A stretch of DNA of 64,000 nt from Gavia stellata (lineage: Eukaryota; Chordata; Aves; Gaviiformes; Gaviidae), in the NCBI RefSeq assembly GCF_030936135.1, contig NC_082611.1, positions 11,423,001-11,487,000 on the forward strand, written 5' to 3'. A program made the translations under genes and the position numbers. The notes under the pieces were generated by a model, which searched no databases, was not told the DNA's origin, and saw only the letters and a list, made by a program, of their open reading frames with translations. This document shows, one piece after another, positions 1 through 12,011 of the stretch (the stretch's first letter is position 1; every line of letters starts with the position of its first letter).

Positions 1-1405
1 GCAAGTGCAGATGGATATGAGAGCTCTGGGATCCATAACCCTTAGCTACCATTCATGATCTTCAAAACAATGCCTTAGAGGAGACCCCTTTTGATGATGG
101 ATTATTCCACTGTGTACAGCGACAGCTCGAATGCTCCAAAATCTGATCTCTTTTTTGGAATGGCAGAGTGCTGGAAAAGCCCATGAAATTTCCAGGAAGA
201 GAAATTTTCAAAGTTAAACACTCCATACATCTGAAAGCAGATTGCAGGTAGGTAGTGTAGCATGAAGGCTTTGAGTAGATGGGATTGTGTACTTTCTTTA
301 TTGAGAAGTTCTCATAGCCCAAATCACTTCTAGTGATTTTTTTTAATTAGAATTTGAAATGTACAACTGAAGAGGGAAGTATTTATTTAAATATACGTTC
401 ACAAAATGAACAGAAACTGATTAATGGAACTGGAAAAACCAAATCAAATAATATCTTACAATGTATTTGTATTGTATTTATACTACATTTGGAAGTTGCA
501 TGCCATTCAACTGTGGCACTTTAAGAGGTTTTTGAAGCCATACTATTCTAACAAAGAGTGAGGTTATTTCCACTCATGACTTTCTTCAGTGTATTGAAAG
601 GAACTTGAGGGCTTCTGACTTACTTTAACCAGTCTGCGTGGCAAAATATATCACTTAAAACTACACTAGTCTGGCCTGGGTGACATGACCTGAACAAAAC
701 TCAGTCTGGAGATACATGAGAAGTTCAAATCTCTACTTAGAAAAATATTATATAGAGTCATGAAACTGATAGACACAGTTTATAACAGATAACGTCAGGT
801 ACAAACAACAGTGGCTTAAATTCAGTGTATGTTCAAGAGAAGGTCTTTGACTTGCCATTTTCAGCTTGAATTCTATTGAGAGAAGCTTGATGAGATATTT
901 GCCAACAACGCAGAGCACCTAAAAAATCACTTTTAATCCAAGACTTTCTAAAATACGGAAGAAATCACAGACCAGGAAGTGTCTATTCAATATACAAAGG
1001 CAGCACTCTCCAGTGAGAGTATGATTTAGTGGATTTATTGTGTAGAAACCAGGCTCTCAGTACCATGACCTAATAGGTTAGCTGTATCTCCTTTTAGTCA
1101 GGGCAATAGACCTGTGTTCTCTCTTCAGTTCCCAAACACCCATTGTCTTATTGCCAAATTGTCTTTCTGATACTCTGTGAAATGGAAAGTGAGATTTTTT
1201 TCGAGATATCTGATGCAGAAAAAACAACAAACAGTTCCTGTAAGTCACTGCATGCTTTCATTTCCTACTGATGAGAGTCACAGTGGGGCACGGCAAGCAT
1301 CAGTCAAGCACTGTTTGTGTTCTGTAGCTTGTAGATCAGGCCTTTGTGCAGAAGTAATCACTCTAGATTAAGGAAGGAGTCCTTTTCATATTGGGTGGTT
1401 CTCTG

Positions 1406-1532
1406 TGACATTTGCAAACTTTTTTGGCAAAAGGTGACGTGTGCAAACAGTTTTGACGTAGTGCATTTATGTAATCCATTGTCAGAAATATCGCAAGCAA
1501 GCTCTCAAACATGAGTTTATGACGTTTGCTAC
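1406..1532 (+). promoter_or_regulatory. Cluster of TGAC(G/A)T + TGCA-type sites
   Basis: Four same-strand copies of a related motif lie within 127 bp: TGACATTTGCAAAC (1406-1419), TGACGTGTGCAAAC (1435-1448), TGACGTAGTGCATT (1454-1467) and TGACGTTTGCTAC (1520-1532). TGACGT is the CREB/ATF half-site, and the following TTGCAAAC/TGCA part resembles C/EBP- or POU-type half-sites. Three TGACGT words this close are unusual in CpG-poor DNA. A homotypic intronic enhancer is the inferred role; no binding is shown. Confidence 0.4.
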
Positions 1533-3579
1533 AGATCTCCTGAAATGTCAGTGTCTCAGTTCAGTTGCCCTGGAGGAATCTGTTAGGGAGGAAAAAAAAA
1601 GGGGGAGTAAGTATTGAAAATACACTGTTCTTTAAATCAGAACACGCGTGTGTAAATATACTCCCATATGTAAATTTTATATAATTACTAGAATGGCAGA
1701 CTTAAAAAAAAATAAAAATTTGCTAGTGAAACAAAATGACTTTAAAATTTTTCTCTTTGTGTAATTGTTAGATTTGAAGTATTGCAAGAAAAACTATTCT
1801 GTAATGCTTATTTCACTGGGAATAAATCCAAAGATTAAGTTTAATTACTTTTCCACAGTGGAAAAGATTTTGAGGAGTGAAAGAGGCTTTGCTGAGAGAT
1901 GGCTATATAAGCTTAATTCTTTTCTCTTAGCATATGAAACAGTAAGGAATACTCATGAAAATGTGGTTTAGAAAAATCTATCTATACATCTTACATTGCA
2001 GTCTTCCAGTGCTTATTCATGCTCCTTTCTGTGCAACACTGACAGTAATGGATAAATGGATGCATCCATTCAAATACATGAAGCAAATAATCTTCATAAG
2101 GGAGATGTCTTTGTACTTGTGCGTGTACTTGGCTTTAATCCAGACCATAACAAGTTTGTTTATGCCTAGCTGCACAGTTTTTCAAAAGGAGGTGTGTTAT
2201 TTCTTTTCCTCATTTGAACTTGTATTGAAAAATATTTCAGCAGCCATCAGTTTCTCATGTGAAAACAGCATGAATTAGCTACAGGCCATCACTGAAATTC
2301 AAAACATCCTACAGAAGCTTTGTTCCTTGGCTTTGTTAATCTGCCAGCTATAAACATAGTCCATTCAATTCTGTTGTATATCAGATGCTATTTTTGTGGT
2401 GTATTTTTAATATGTTTGGCGCTTCTGTGGTGACAGCAGAATCCATGAACAGTTAGCTGAAGGATTCTAGAATTAACTTGGTGTAATTATAGACACTCAT
2501 CTATTAATAACAAAGATTAATGGTATGCATGCATACTTCCCTGCCATATCACTTTTCCTCATTACAAATGAGTAAAGAAAGTGATTGTTGCTAGTTTTTT
2601 AGGAATATTCTTTAGACTGCTTCAGAGGTCTCCGAATATGTTCTCTGTAGGACACATTAGGCCAAATATCAGCTCAGAAATGCAAAATGACCTGAACTGT
2701 TGAGGTCTGTGCAGAAGTAATAGAGGTAGCTTCATCACACAGTTCTGGTTCATCTGCAGCATGCAGAGATTGCACAGATATCCTCTCCACGCTTGTTCCA
2801 CTTACTGTTTCAGTATGGCCCTAACCCAGGGATAACATGACTGGAGTACTTTGCATATTTACAACGTAGGTCTAAGTATAACATCAGGCTATTCTTGTCA
2901 TGATGATGTAGTCAGAATAGCTACAGATTTCTTAATGCAGATCTGCTTTATAGTGAAACTGGCTTCTTCAGTTTACTCTTGCTAAAATAATCCAGTTTTA
3001 GACAGAAATTACAGGAAGGATTTTTACTGGGATGGCTGCTGTCACTGTCTCCAAGAGCAGACCAGAGTAATTTTTCTTCAGATATTCACATATTAATTAC
3101 ACAGTGCCCCAGAGTTTGATTATACCAACAGCAGTATGAAGGTTTATTTTTAGATTAAGATTTTAAAAGTGTAACACAATTACACTTAACATTAGGAGTT
3201 TATTAAAACACATGATATGTGGTAAGAAGCAGAACCACTAGTATGTGGGTTTGCAGGGATTGCTGTTCACTGTAGAAAGTGTTAGAAATCTGTGCCTTGT
3301 AAACAGCTTACATAAAATTGCTTAATTTTGCAACTGCAAAATGAGCCAAAGAGACTGTTTCTTACTATTCGGTGTCTATTTTAACTCTGAAATCTTGTTT
3401 CTGAAATTTTATTCTAACCTTTAAGAACTCATAAATTAATTCTTTATAAGAGATTTAATTTACTAGTCTTAATACGCTGGGTAAGTCATAAATATACTGA
3501 ACAGCTCTGAATGTCTGGTTCCTTTAAAAATCTTTCAGTAGAAGACTCTTACATATTAAAAGAGATAAATCCCAAAGCA

Positions 3580-3600
3580 CTAGCTATTCAGAATAGCTAG
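3580..3600. repeat. Perfect short palindrome
   Basis: CTAGCTATTC and GAATAGCTAG are perfect 10-bp inverted arms separated by a single A. It lies in the SNX29 intron. No function is evident. Confidence 0.6.
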
Positions 3601-5125
3601 GTATGACCAAAGGGAAATAAAATGGGTCTGACTTGCGTTGTCAGGCAGACTGAATATTTTATCATATTTTTACTGTTAGTGCTACAGCTGAGTCAAATGC
3701 ATCTAAATCCTGAAGACTCCAAGAAAATCCAGTACCCAGCTTTTTCTAAGCACAGGGCAGCTGTATGTATAAAATTAAAAATGCTTCATGTCTAACTGTA
3801 GAGGAGTTGTTATTGCAGTCAAGTTGATGTATATTACCTATGCACCTATGTAAGGCATAGTCTTCACAGTGCATCAGCGTAGAACTTTAGTATTCTGGCA
3901 AGGAGAAAGTTTATTGCAAATTTTATTTGTTTTTATTTTGAACTCATTGGCAAAGTTGCATCAGCATTACAGAAGGACCAAGATGATGCACTTTTTAAAG
4001 ATTCTGAATCAGATGATACCTGGAGAACTGACCGCAAATTTCAGGAGCTCATGGCCGGCAATGTACTGTGCATTTAACTCCCACTGGAGTCGGTAGCAAA
4101 TTTTGCTTCCTGTTAGCCTCATTTGGAGTTGCAATTAAAAAAAGGATGAGCCTATATTTATCATTGCCATTTTCTTTCTTACAGAGAAAATAACTGAAAT
4201 CTGACTAATCAGAAAATGTGATTTTGGATGCCGATTACTGTGGTCTTCTTTTGCTGGCCAACCTGATGCTTGTTTAGTTTCTGTCTAAATCCATCAAGAA
4301 TGTTGCATCCCAAGGTGGCTCCCTTAGTCATTTACCGGGCAATGTCATACCTTCTTTGATTAGCTTCCCTTTTTGTGTTGGATTAGATGTAAACATTAGT
4401 CCTTGTCTTCATTACCGGGAACAAAGTCAGCATTTTCCTTGTTATTCTGTTGACAGTACTCAATTCTGTACTTTATTTACATATTTTCCCATCTTGATTA
4501 CCTTTGTTTACTTGGAGAGTACAAGTCTAATTCCGTTATGCCAAGTCTCAACTCCCTCTCTGTGCTTATGTTTCCAGGTGCAGGTGCACTGTTTTCTATG
4601 TGCTGTCTATGTGCAATTTGAAATTTTTTTTTTAGTTTAGGAAAACTAAAAATAATAGGCTAAAATTAAGAACAATCAAAGCTCCCAAAGGTTGACATTA
4701 AGACCTATATTTTTGAATTTTTAGGTCACGGATCACTGTTAGTATCAAGCTTATAGTTGGAGTGCAGTAAGTTGCCCTTAGTATTTAAAAATTAAAAATA
4801 AAACCCAGAAAGAGTGATTGCTATAAAGCACTGTTCTTCACTTGTGTTATTGTTAACATATTTTCCAGAAAAGAGTTATGATTCTGTAGCATTCTAGCAG
4901 CAGTTTTAAAGTTTGTTCATTTTTCACATTCATAGCTATTATTGTTAGCATGACATCCATTCAAATCTGGATCTGCCCCTGAGAATGGTCATGTCAGCTC
5001 TATTCTGCCTTGTTGCATATGTTAATATCATGCTCTAATCTTCATGAGAAATGAAGATACTTGAGAGGAGCAGCTGATACCTCTTAACTTGATGGAGCAA
5101 TTAAAACTCAAGCACTTGCTTGGAA

Positions 5126-5148
5126 GATCAAAACAACATGTTTTGATC
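5126..5148. repeat. Perfect short inverted repeat
   Basis: Perfect arms GATCAAAACA and TGTTTTGATC flank a 3-base ACA spacer. It lies in the SNX29 intron. No function is evident. Confidence 0.6.
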
Positions 5149-6589
5149 ACAACTTTTCTTTATGATTCCATTTGCTTTTATGGTAATTTTAAAAGAAGGG
5201 TTTTGTTATTAAAAATAAAGTAATAATGGTAATTGTGCAGGTTGTTTTTTATGATGGGCAGTTTACTTGCAAAACTCAAAGCAAAGACAGCTAAGTTGCA
5301 TTATTCCCATGGAGACTATTTAAACTATGTTGAAAAGCGTAAATGCTAGTGCTTGTGGGCAAATATTTTTGCCTGGCTGAATTTGGAGCAGAGTCAAGGA
5401 GCATGGAGGGGACAAAGCCTCTCAACAGGGAAACAGCAGATGACTAGCTACACTGGGACCATGACCCCCAGCTCAGAACTAAAGCACCAACAGCTGTTTG
5501 CTCCCTGAGCAAATGGAAATGTAGGTGGCAGATTTCCAGAATAGGAGACGGATAACTGTGCTGCATTACCCATGAAGCTGAATTATGTGGTGGCGAAGGT
5601 TAAAAGTCAGACATGGTGAAGTAAGGCAGGAATATGCAACAAGTTTTTAATTGGAATTAGTCTGACTAAGTACATTAGTGAGCTCAGTACCAGGTAAATG
5701 ATAGGGATGAACAGGTGGGAAGAAATGTTTTAAGCTTTCAGATTTTTCTTCTCTGTGATATTGGCAAAATTAGGCAAATTAGAGGAGATGGTAAATCTTT
5801 CTTTTTTTTTCCCACTGCTTGGCATGAAAGGTGCTCGACTTTTTGCATTTTTTGTTCTGTGTAAACTAGGGGTGGGTAGCTCGCAAGTATTAATATATAA
5901 CTCCTTTTACTGGCTTCTCATATGCTGGTTTCTGAGGACACACTTCCTGTAAACTCTTTCTGTTGTCACTTCCAATGCCAATCGTATTGATTATGGGCTG
6001 TTTAAGAGCTAATTTGGTAATTAAAGTTGTCTCCATTCCATGTCATTTTTGCATGCAAACAACTTGTGAATATGGAGGAGGAAGTGCCTGGCTAGTCACT
6101 GTAATGCACTGCTGTCTCAGCATATTGAAATTGCTACTTATCAGACAAGAGTTTTACTCCTTTTATTTTCACATATATCATGCATTGTGAATCCTGATGC
6201 ATGTCTTCTGTTTTTAGTTACCTCAATATTTTCAATAAAAATGTATCCTAGATCTGTCTCTGCTTTCCTTAAAGATGATAATTACAGTACTAGCAGGAAA
6301 AAATAAATCCAGGTATTCAATGAACACTGTTCTTCTGAAAGCAAATCCTACATTTTGTTATTATATTAACAACCTTGGAACGTGTTCTGCTTCTCAACCA
6401 TTTGTTCATTAAATTACCTATCATTGAGAAGCAGTAGATTATACTGCTTACACAAAGTCAGCTAACCCCCAACAGAGTAGAATGTTGGTGATTTCTAAAT
6501 GGAAATGGATGGAATAGCCAAACTTACTGCCTTTCGACTAATCATTGAAATACACAAAACAATTATATCAATTATAAATAAATAGTGTA

Positions 6590-6905
6590 TTGTGGTTAAC
6601 TTTTTCTTATATGTGGGTTCAGTGGTTTCTGGCTTTCTAGTTAGTTGTGAAGGGATCATTTGCGTGAGTACCGTATTTATGCATTGTGTTATTCTAGCTG
6701 GGGTACCACAAAAATTGGAAAGTAACCATTCCCAAAGGCAGATGTCATTATGCATTAGAAAGCCAAGCAACGAGACTCTGGGTGTAAGTATTTCTCGGAC
6801 GTTAGCTAATGAAAGGTCATTTTTACAGGGTACTGAGCATTTCCTGAATGAAAAAGAGTGTATTTCATCCAAAGTTAATTGTAGGTATTATTCATTTTAT
6901 AGGAT
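6590..6905. promoter_or_regulatory. Possible conserved non-coding element
   Basis: This segment is less monotonous than its surroundings and keeps several CpGs. It packs homeobox- and POU-like words (ATGCATTAG, GCTAATGA, two ATGCAT), a nuclear-receptor half-site (AAAGGTCA) and CCAAAGTTAAT. Long frames are open on both strands (+ 6592-6909, - 6495-6872), but neither reads as a known protein. I favour an intronic enhancer-type element; this is a weak, motif-based call. Confidence 0.2.
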
Positions 6906-9837
6906 CTAACTAATGGATACTAAACATTTACTTGTACAGTAACCATCTTGTTACACCAACTTCAAAGTAAATTTAGTGGAAGAAAAAAGAGATCTGATCA
7001 TCAGAATTAGGTACAGTGTCATGGTTTACAGAAAAATTCAAATATCAATGCAGATGATGTTTATGAAGAAAATCTTCATGCTGATATGGAAACTGACTTG
7101 TAGCATGAGAACATTCAAGTTAGGATCATTCAAATTATAACAAATGGAAGCATGATTATGTGTAATTATTTCACAGCAAGAAGAGATTGAATACGTCATT
7201 CTGCTGTAGAAGTATGTATGCAGAAGTAGAAGGGGCTGTATATTAATAAAACAGTTGGAGAGAATATTAGAATTAATGTTTTTCATTCTTGATCAGTTCA
7301 GATCTAATCTTGATAGGAAATGACTATTCAGTTTTTTAAGCTGACAACTTTGCTCTAATAGTGTCTTCAGGATTTTCAATGTTGAAGTGTACTATAGAGG
7401 GTTTATCTTACCCTTATCTTTCTATCTTTTCTGCTAATAGTTGACTATTTAAATATCCCAACTCAGTCATTTGTATTAATAGATGAAGGTCACTGTTTCT
7501 CATTTAATAATTATATTTCATTTCTATAAAATTGGGAGTGATGGCAGGAATGTGGGTCCAATTATTTTTACACTTCAGCAACTGGAAACAAGGATTTTAC
7601 CTAGATCACTGCAAAGCATGAGTTACTAGAGTATATAAAATGATTTGATGAAGTCAGAGTCTTAGTTAATAATGCCACTAAACAGGTGTTTTAGCTGATT
7701 TTAATTGGCAGAAGAAGATGCTGAGATACGTTGTATTAGCAAGTCAAAATTAGTTGTCATCAGGAGATAAGGATCTCTTAATATAGTATAGGCATTGTTT
7801 AATACTACCTTTTTCAGGAGGCTGTCTGCCTGAATCAAGTTTACCACATTAAATATTGGGGTTATAACCAGAAATTAGTTTATTATCATGACAAACAAAA
7901 ATATTAATCACACAAGAAACTGGCAAAAAAGTCACCAAATTTATCAGCCAACTAATGCCTTTCTTCATGAGGCATGTTTAATACAACTCAAGCAAAACTA
8001 GAATCATGAATGTCTCGAGAGATGCATTTACATGTGATATCTATATGAAATACCTGATCCTGAGCTTTACTACACCCCCAGGATGTGCTTATTACTTCTG
8101 TTCTCTGATCTCTGACTGGTACAAAAGTGTTTCCAATTGCAGACATGTTATAGTATTTTTATAAGAAACCTCCCTCTCTAATTTTATCCTGAAGAGTAGA
8201 CAATGAGATGGGAAATAAATTTCTTCAAGTAAATGTTCACAACATCAGCTAAGAGAATATTGCAGTTCCATATGCTAAGTATGTAAAGAAAAATACACAA
8301 AATGCAGTTTACATTTTGATACACAGAGAGCAATAAATGAAGGGTATGAATAAACTAGAAGCTGCTTAAAAAGTCCAGATATTTTAAGCTTTTTTCTATA
8401 GATGCACCTCAGGCAGAACTTGACACCAAGACAAAATCAATGAAAGTGAATTGGTATCCAAACAAATGCTGGGCAGATCAATCAAGAATGCTTAAAAGCT
8501 AACCAATGACCTGGTGGGAAGAATGAATTGATTGCCTCAGTGGGTTGCTTTTTTTCTTCAGAATGGGACAAGGTGAGAATGTAGACAAGAACTTGAGCCT
8601 TTAATACTTGGACATTCCACTGCTGAACAGGGTAATGCCTGGCAAGCATCCCACTGCCTGCCAGACTCAGCCTAGGAAATTAAACCCTGTTAAAACTTCA
8701 GTGGCTAAGAAGGTAATAGAATGAAAAGAAGAATTTTATATTAAAACTGAACAGGTGTAACTCAGACAGATGTAGACTTAAAGAGTAAGTGCTTACCACA
8801 GGGACTTGGAGTAGCTGTATAATACCCTAAACTTTTTTCCCCATACAACATCTGTTTCCATGGAAGTTGATCAATTCAATTTCAGCTCCAGTTTCCTTTT
8901 TCATGCTGGATGCATGAAGATCTAATTCCTGAGATATAAATTGGTTTCTGTAAACCTACATAATGTAATTATTTGTCTTAGAATTTGGATTGTGATTATA
9001 AAAATTAGCTTAGACATTTAAGACAAATTATGTCTAATTTTGTTATTAGATATATCTCGTTCTGGAGTAGCATCATTCAAATTAGCAGAATTACTTGCAA
9101 TTTTTGTCCTTCATTCACAGACATTGGTGTTCATGTAATTATCCTAAGATGATCTTGTTACCTCAGCCATGCCTATCAGGACAGACTGGTATTAATTCAT
9201 ATTTCTTCATTTTAGGAAAATTAATTTTGCACCTTTTGCACTTTTTTCCTTTGAATGGCATTTTTCCTCAGAAGGGAGAAGTGACTTTCCATTGGGCTGA
9301 CACTAATGTCATTTTGTGGACATGCCAGCAGGAGGAGCTTGTGTATTAAAATGTACTTTCAATAAAGCAATCACCAAATTATAGTAGTAGCACGTAATGC
9401 TGTCCTTTCTTCTGCAATGTAAACTACCATGTATCCGTAAAGTAGCTGTCTGTCTGCCTGGTAAAGCTGAAGTACTACCGGCAGTGGTCATCATGCTGGT
9501 AAATCAACCTATTTTAGATTGAGAAAAGCCCAATGAGGTGAAAACTTAATTTTATTCCATTGTATATTTGATATTTGGATGCTTTTATGTTTTACATGTT
9601 CTGAAAAATACATATTTAACACAAAATCACAACCCTCTGAAGCTAATATCCCATACTGTATTTTACGAGCATTAGAGTATCAACGCTGCATTGCTGCAAT
9701 TTTATAAATAGTATAAAAATAATGAGTAATAATATTAATGTTACTAAAAGAATCCATGCTAATGAGCACAGCTGAAATTGGATTCACATGATCAGAATTC
9801 TCTACAGCAACTTAGATTATTGCTGAGTGTCAAAATA

Positions 9838-9880
9838 AGAAATCATAGGACCAGGGTTGGAAGTCAAATTATCATTGGCT
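9838..9880 (-). mobile_element. Decayed CR1 LINE 3'-end fragment
   Basis: The words AATCATAGGACC and AGGGTTGGAAG are in the order found at the reverse-complemented 3' end of avian CR1 elements (AATCATAG.. then GGGTTGGAAG). The body of the element is not recognisable further on. Short and diverged, so tentative. Confidence 0.4.
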
Positions 9881-10029
9881 ACCAAGAATTAATAACATAT
9901 GCTAAATTATTTTTTAGAGTTTTAGTGACAAGAAAAATAAGGAATTAAAGATTTAACTTGTTAATCTTGTTATTAAAGAAGGGGAGGATGTATACCACAG
10001 GTATTTTATGCAATTTTTTCATGCGAAGA

Positions 10030-10051
10030 ACTTCCTAGTTACCTAGGAAGT
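10030..10051. repeat. Perfect short inverted repeat
   Basis: ACTTCCTAG and CTAGGAAGT form perfect 9-bp arms around a TTAC loop, in the SNX29 intron. The arms contain TTCC/GGAA cores, so paired ETS-type sites are possible, but this is speculative. Confidence 0.5.
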
Positions 10052-11403
10052 CTAAATGCTATAATAGGAGTGCGGTGAATCTTAATTTAGAAAAATCCTT
10101 TATTATTTAACTAAGGTTATTTTAGACTGTTCTGCTCAGAAATTTAGACACTTAAAATACACTGCCATTAAAAACCATGATTTTATTTTCTGTTAATGTT
10201 TAGCATCTGAATTGGACACACTTTTTCTATACTGTTTTTTTTATTATTATTTTAGTGAGTAACAGCCAATGTGTGCATTGTAGTTACAAAGCTAATGGCT
10301 ACCAGTGATACCGCTGCCTTACCTTGCAGAAGTGCTCTGCTTCCTGCAGGTGAATTTCCCACTCCGTCCCAGGACTTTTTAAAGGTTTTTGCTTTGCTAA
10401 GATCTCTCCCATGTGGGTGCTTAAAATGCTCAAGTGGAGCCTGAGTGTCCTTATGGCTTTTGCAGGGCCGTCTGCAGGAAGGTCACTCTGCAGGAAAAAG
10501 GGAACTACATAGAGTAAACTCAGGGGTTGTTTTAAAATATATCTGTATTTGTTTAATCTGCAAAGAACTGTAGATGAGCAATTCCTCCCTTATAGACTAG
10601 TTAACTCACTCTGAAGATAGGTATTGTAAGGATTTTTTTAATTTATAAAAATAAGCTTGGCCTTGCACACTGTGTAATTTTATTGCCTAGCTGAGTTGCA
10701 AAATGCAAAATCTAGTTTTATTTATTGATCTGTATGTAAGCAGTATAATTAAAAACCATGTGGAGTCCTCTAAAAGAATGGCAAAAGTACAATGCTATCC
10801 CTTTATACTGTAGTTTTCCGAGGAGTCTATAGCCTCTGAATCTCACCTAGGTAAGCTGGAATTTTCTGTTACTGCTTGTTGTTGAACTTAATGTACTTCT
10901 TCTCAGAGTCTTTTCCAAAAGGCTCATTCATGTAAGACTGTAGTCTGTTGTGGGTCAGAAGAGACTGAAGAATTCCCAACAGGGATGTATTACTAATGTA
11001 CTTCATCATGTAATGATACATCCATTCATAATTAGAGGATTGTTAAGTAGAGCATCATCCAAGCTCTTGTCTATTTTGCTTGTACTTTTACCACTTCAAA
11101 ATGCTTTTCCCACCATTTCTGAACTGCAACTCATAGAGATACGCTTTTATCCTGTAATTTGCAATCTTCCATAAAGTATTGAAAGTTCTACTAGTTCTCA
11201 TTTTTGAAAGAGCCCATTTGTAATTCACACTTGAGATACCAGTAGAAAGAATGCAGTTCTGTGTGGTTGAAGATGTGTGCTGTACTTTGCAGTCATGTGC
11301 CAGGCTCTCATAACATCTGCTTTTTTCATGTTTGGAGTAACTACAGAATAATTTACATATAACACAAACTAGCTACTTCTGTCTTTATTTCTTGTCTTCC
11401 TAG

Positions 11404-11533
11404 TGATATTCCACCTTCTGGAGAACCAGTAAGCAAAAGCAATCGCTCAAGAGTGACTACACGCTTCCCCAAACTATCTCGCAGCCATCAAAGAGATCCA
11501 CGAAGCCTGGAACCTCAGAGTGGTGATCTTTGA
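11404..11533 (+). CDS. SNX29: Sorting nexin 29, C-terminal coding exon (partial)
   Basis: This is the 3' coding end of SNX29, a RUN + coiled-coil + PX-domain protein of the phosphoinositide-binding sorting nexin family, of roughly 800 residues. Only the tail after the PX domain is here. The acceptor is TAG at 11401-11403. The first base completes a codon begun in the previous exon; 42 codons follow from 11405, and TGA is at 11531-11533. The encoded tail starts DIPPSGEPV, has a basic Ser/Thr/Arg middle with RFPKLSR, and ends EPQSGDL. These blocks match the tail I recall for vertebrate SNX29 (DITPPGEPV.., RFPKLSR, EPQSGDL). The convergent CPPED1 gene downstream agrees with human 16p13 gene order. 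No catalytic residues are expected in this part. The RUN, coiled-coil and PX exons are outside the window. Confidence 0.92.
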
Positions 11534-12003
11534 CCCTTTTTCATAATTGTGAATACTGGCACCACGTACTTTTAAGTTGTTCTGTGATTCCTTCCTAGCC
11601 TACATTTATAATTTAAGCTCCTGAAGAGACTACAGCTGCATCAACTTAAATCCTGAAAAGAGACATTCATTACTAAGGGTCATATCCTGATTAACTACTT
11701 TGGAAGGCAGTAATCACTTTCCCAAAGGAATATGAGGGCCCTTCACAAGGCCTCGGCAAAATGATAGGCATTTTGTTTTGTAAAGCTGCATTGCACATAT
11801 TCTCCTTTGTTCTTCTGAAGTTCTTCTGATACTATGAATTCCTTGTTTGTATTGTGTTCTCTCCCTTCTACATGTACATTTTCCAGAGAGACATGGGTAT
11901 CATGTAAAGACAATTTTTTTTCCTTAGAAGAACAGTTATGATTATCACTACTTAAGATGTCAGAAAGATGTGCTTAAAAGAACCTCACTAATTTATTACC
12001 TTT

Positions 12004-12011
12004 TGTAAATA
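12004..12011 (+). promoter_or_regulatory. Pumilio response element (TGTAAATA)
   Basis: TGTAAATA fits the TGTANATA consensus bound by PUF-family (PUM1/2) repressors in mRNA 3' UTRs. It is on the sense strand of the SNX29 UTR, about 470 bases after the stop codon. An 8-base match can arise by chance. Confidence 0.35.

Larger units (their letters stand above)
1..11403 (+). other. SNX29: Last intron of SNX29 (3' part)
   Basis: This stretch precedes the last SNX29 coding segment and ends in a good acceptor: a pyrimidine-rich tract, then TAG at 11401-11403. I found no other SNX29 exon; in particular nothing resembles the PX-domain exons, so the preceding exon should lie upstream of the window. The sequence is AT-rich and CpG-poor. 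It holds a cluster of TGACGT-like sites (1406-1532), small perfect palindromes (3580-3600, 5126-5148, 10030-10051), a possible conserved element (about 6590-6905), an exon-like open frame (3973-4077) and a decayed CR1 end (9838-9880). The intron assignment follows from the downstream exon and is an inference. Confidence 0.8.

Noticed and set aside
10300..10500. GC-richer patch in the SNX29 intron as a possible coding exon
   Set aside because: Several CTGCAG words and splice-like borders occur, but no frame resembles SNX29 and none is cleanly open between matching borders.
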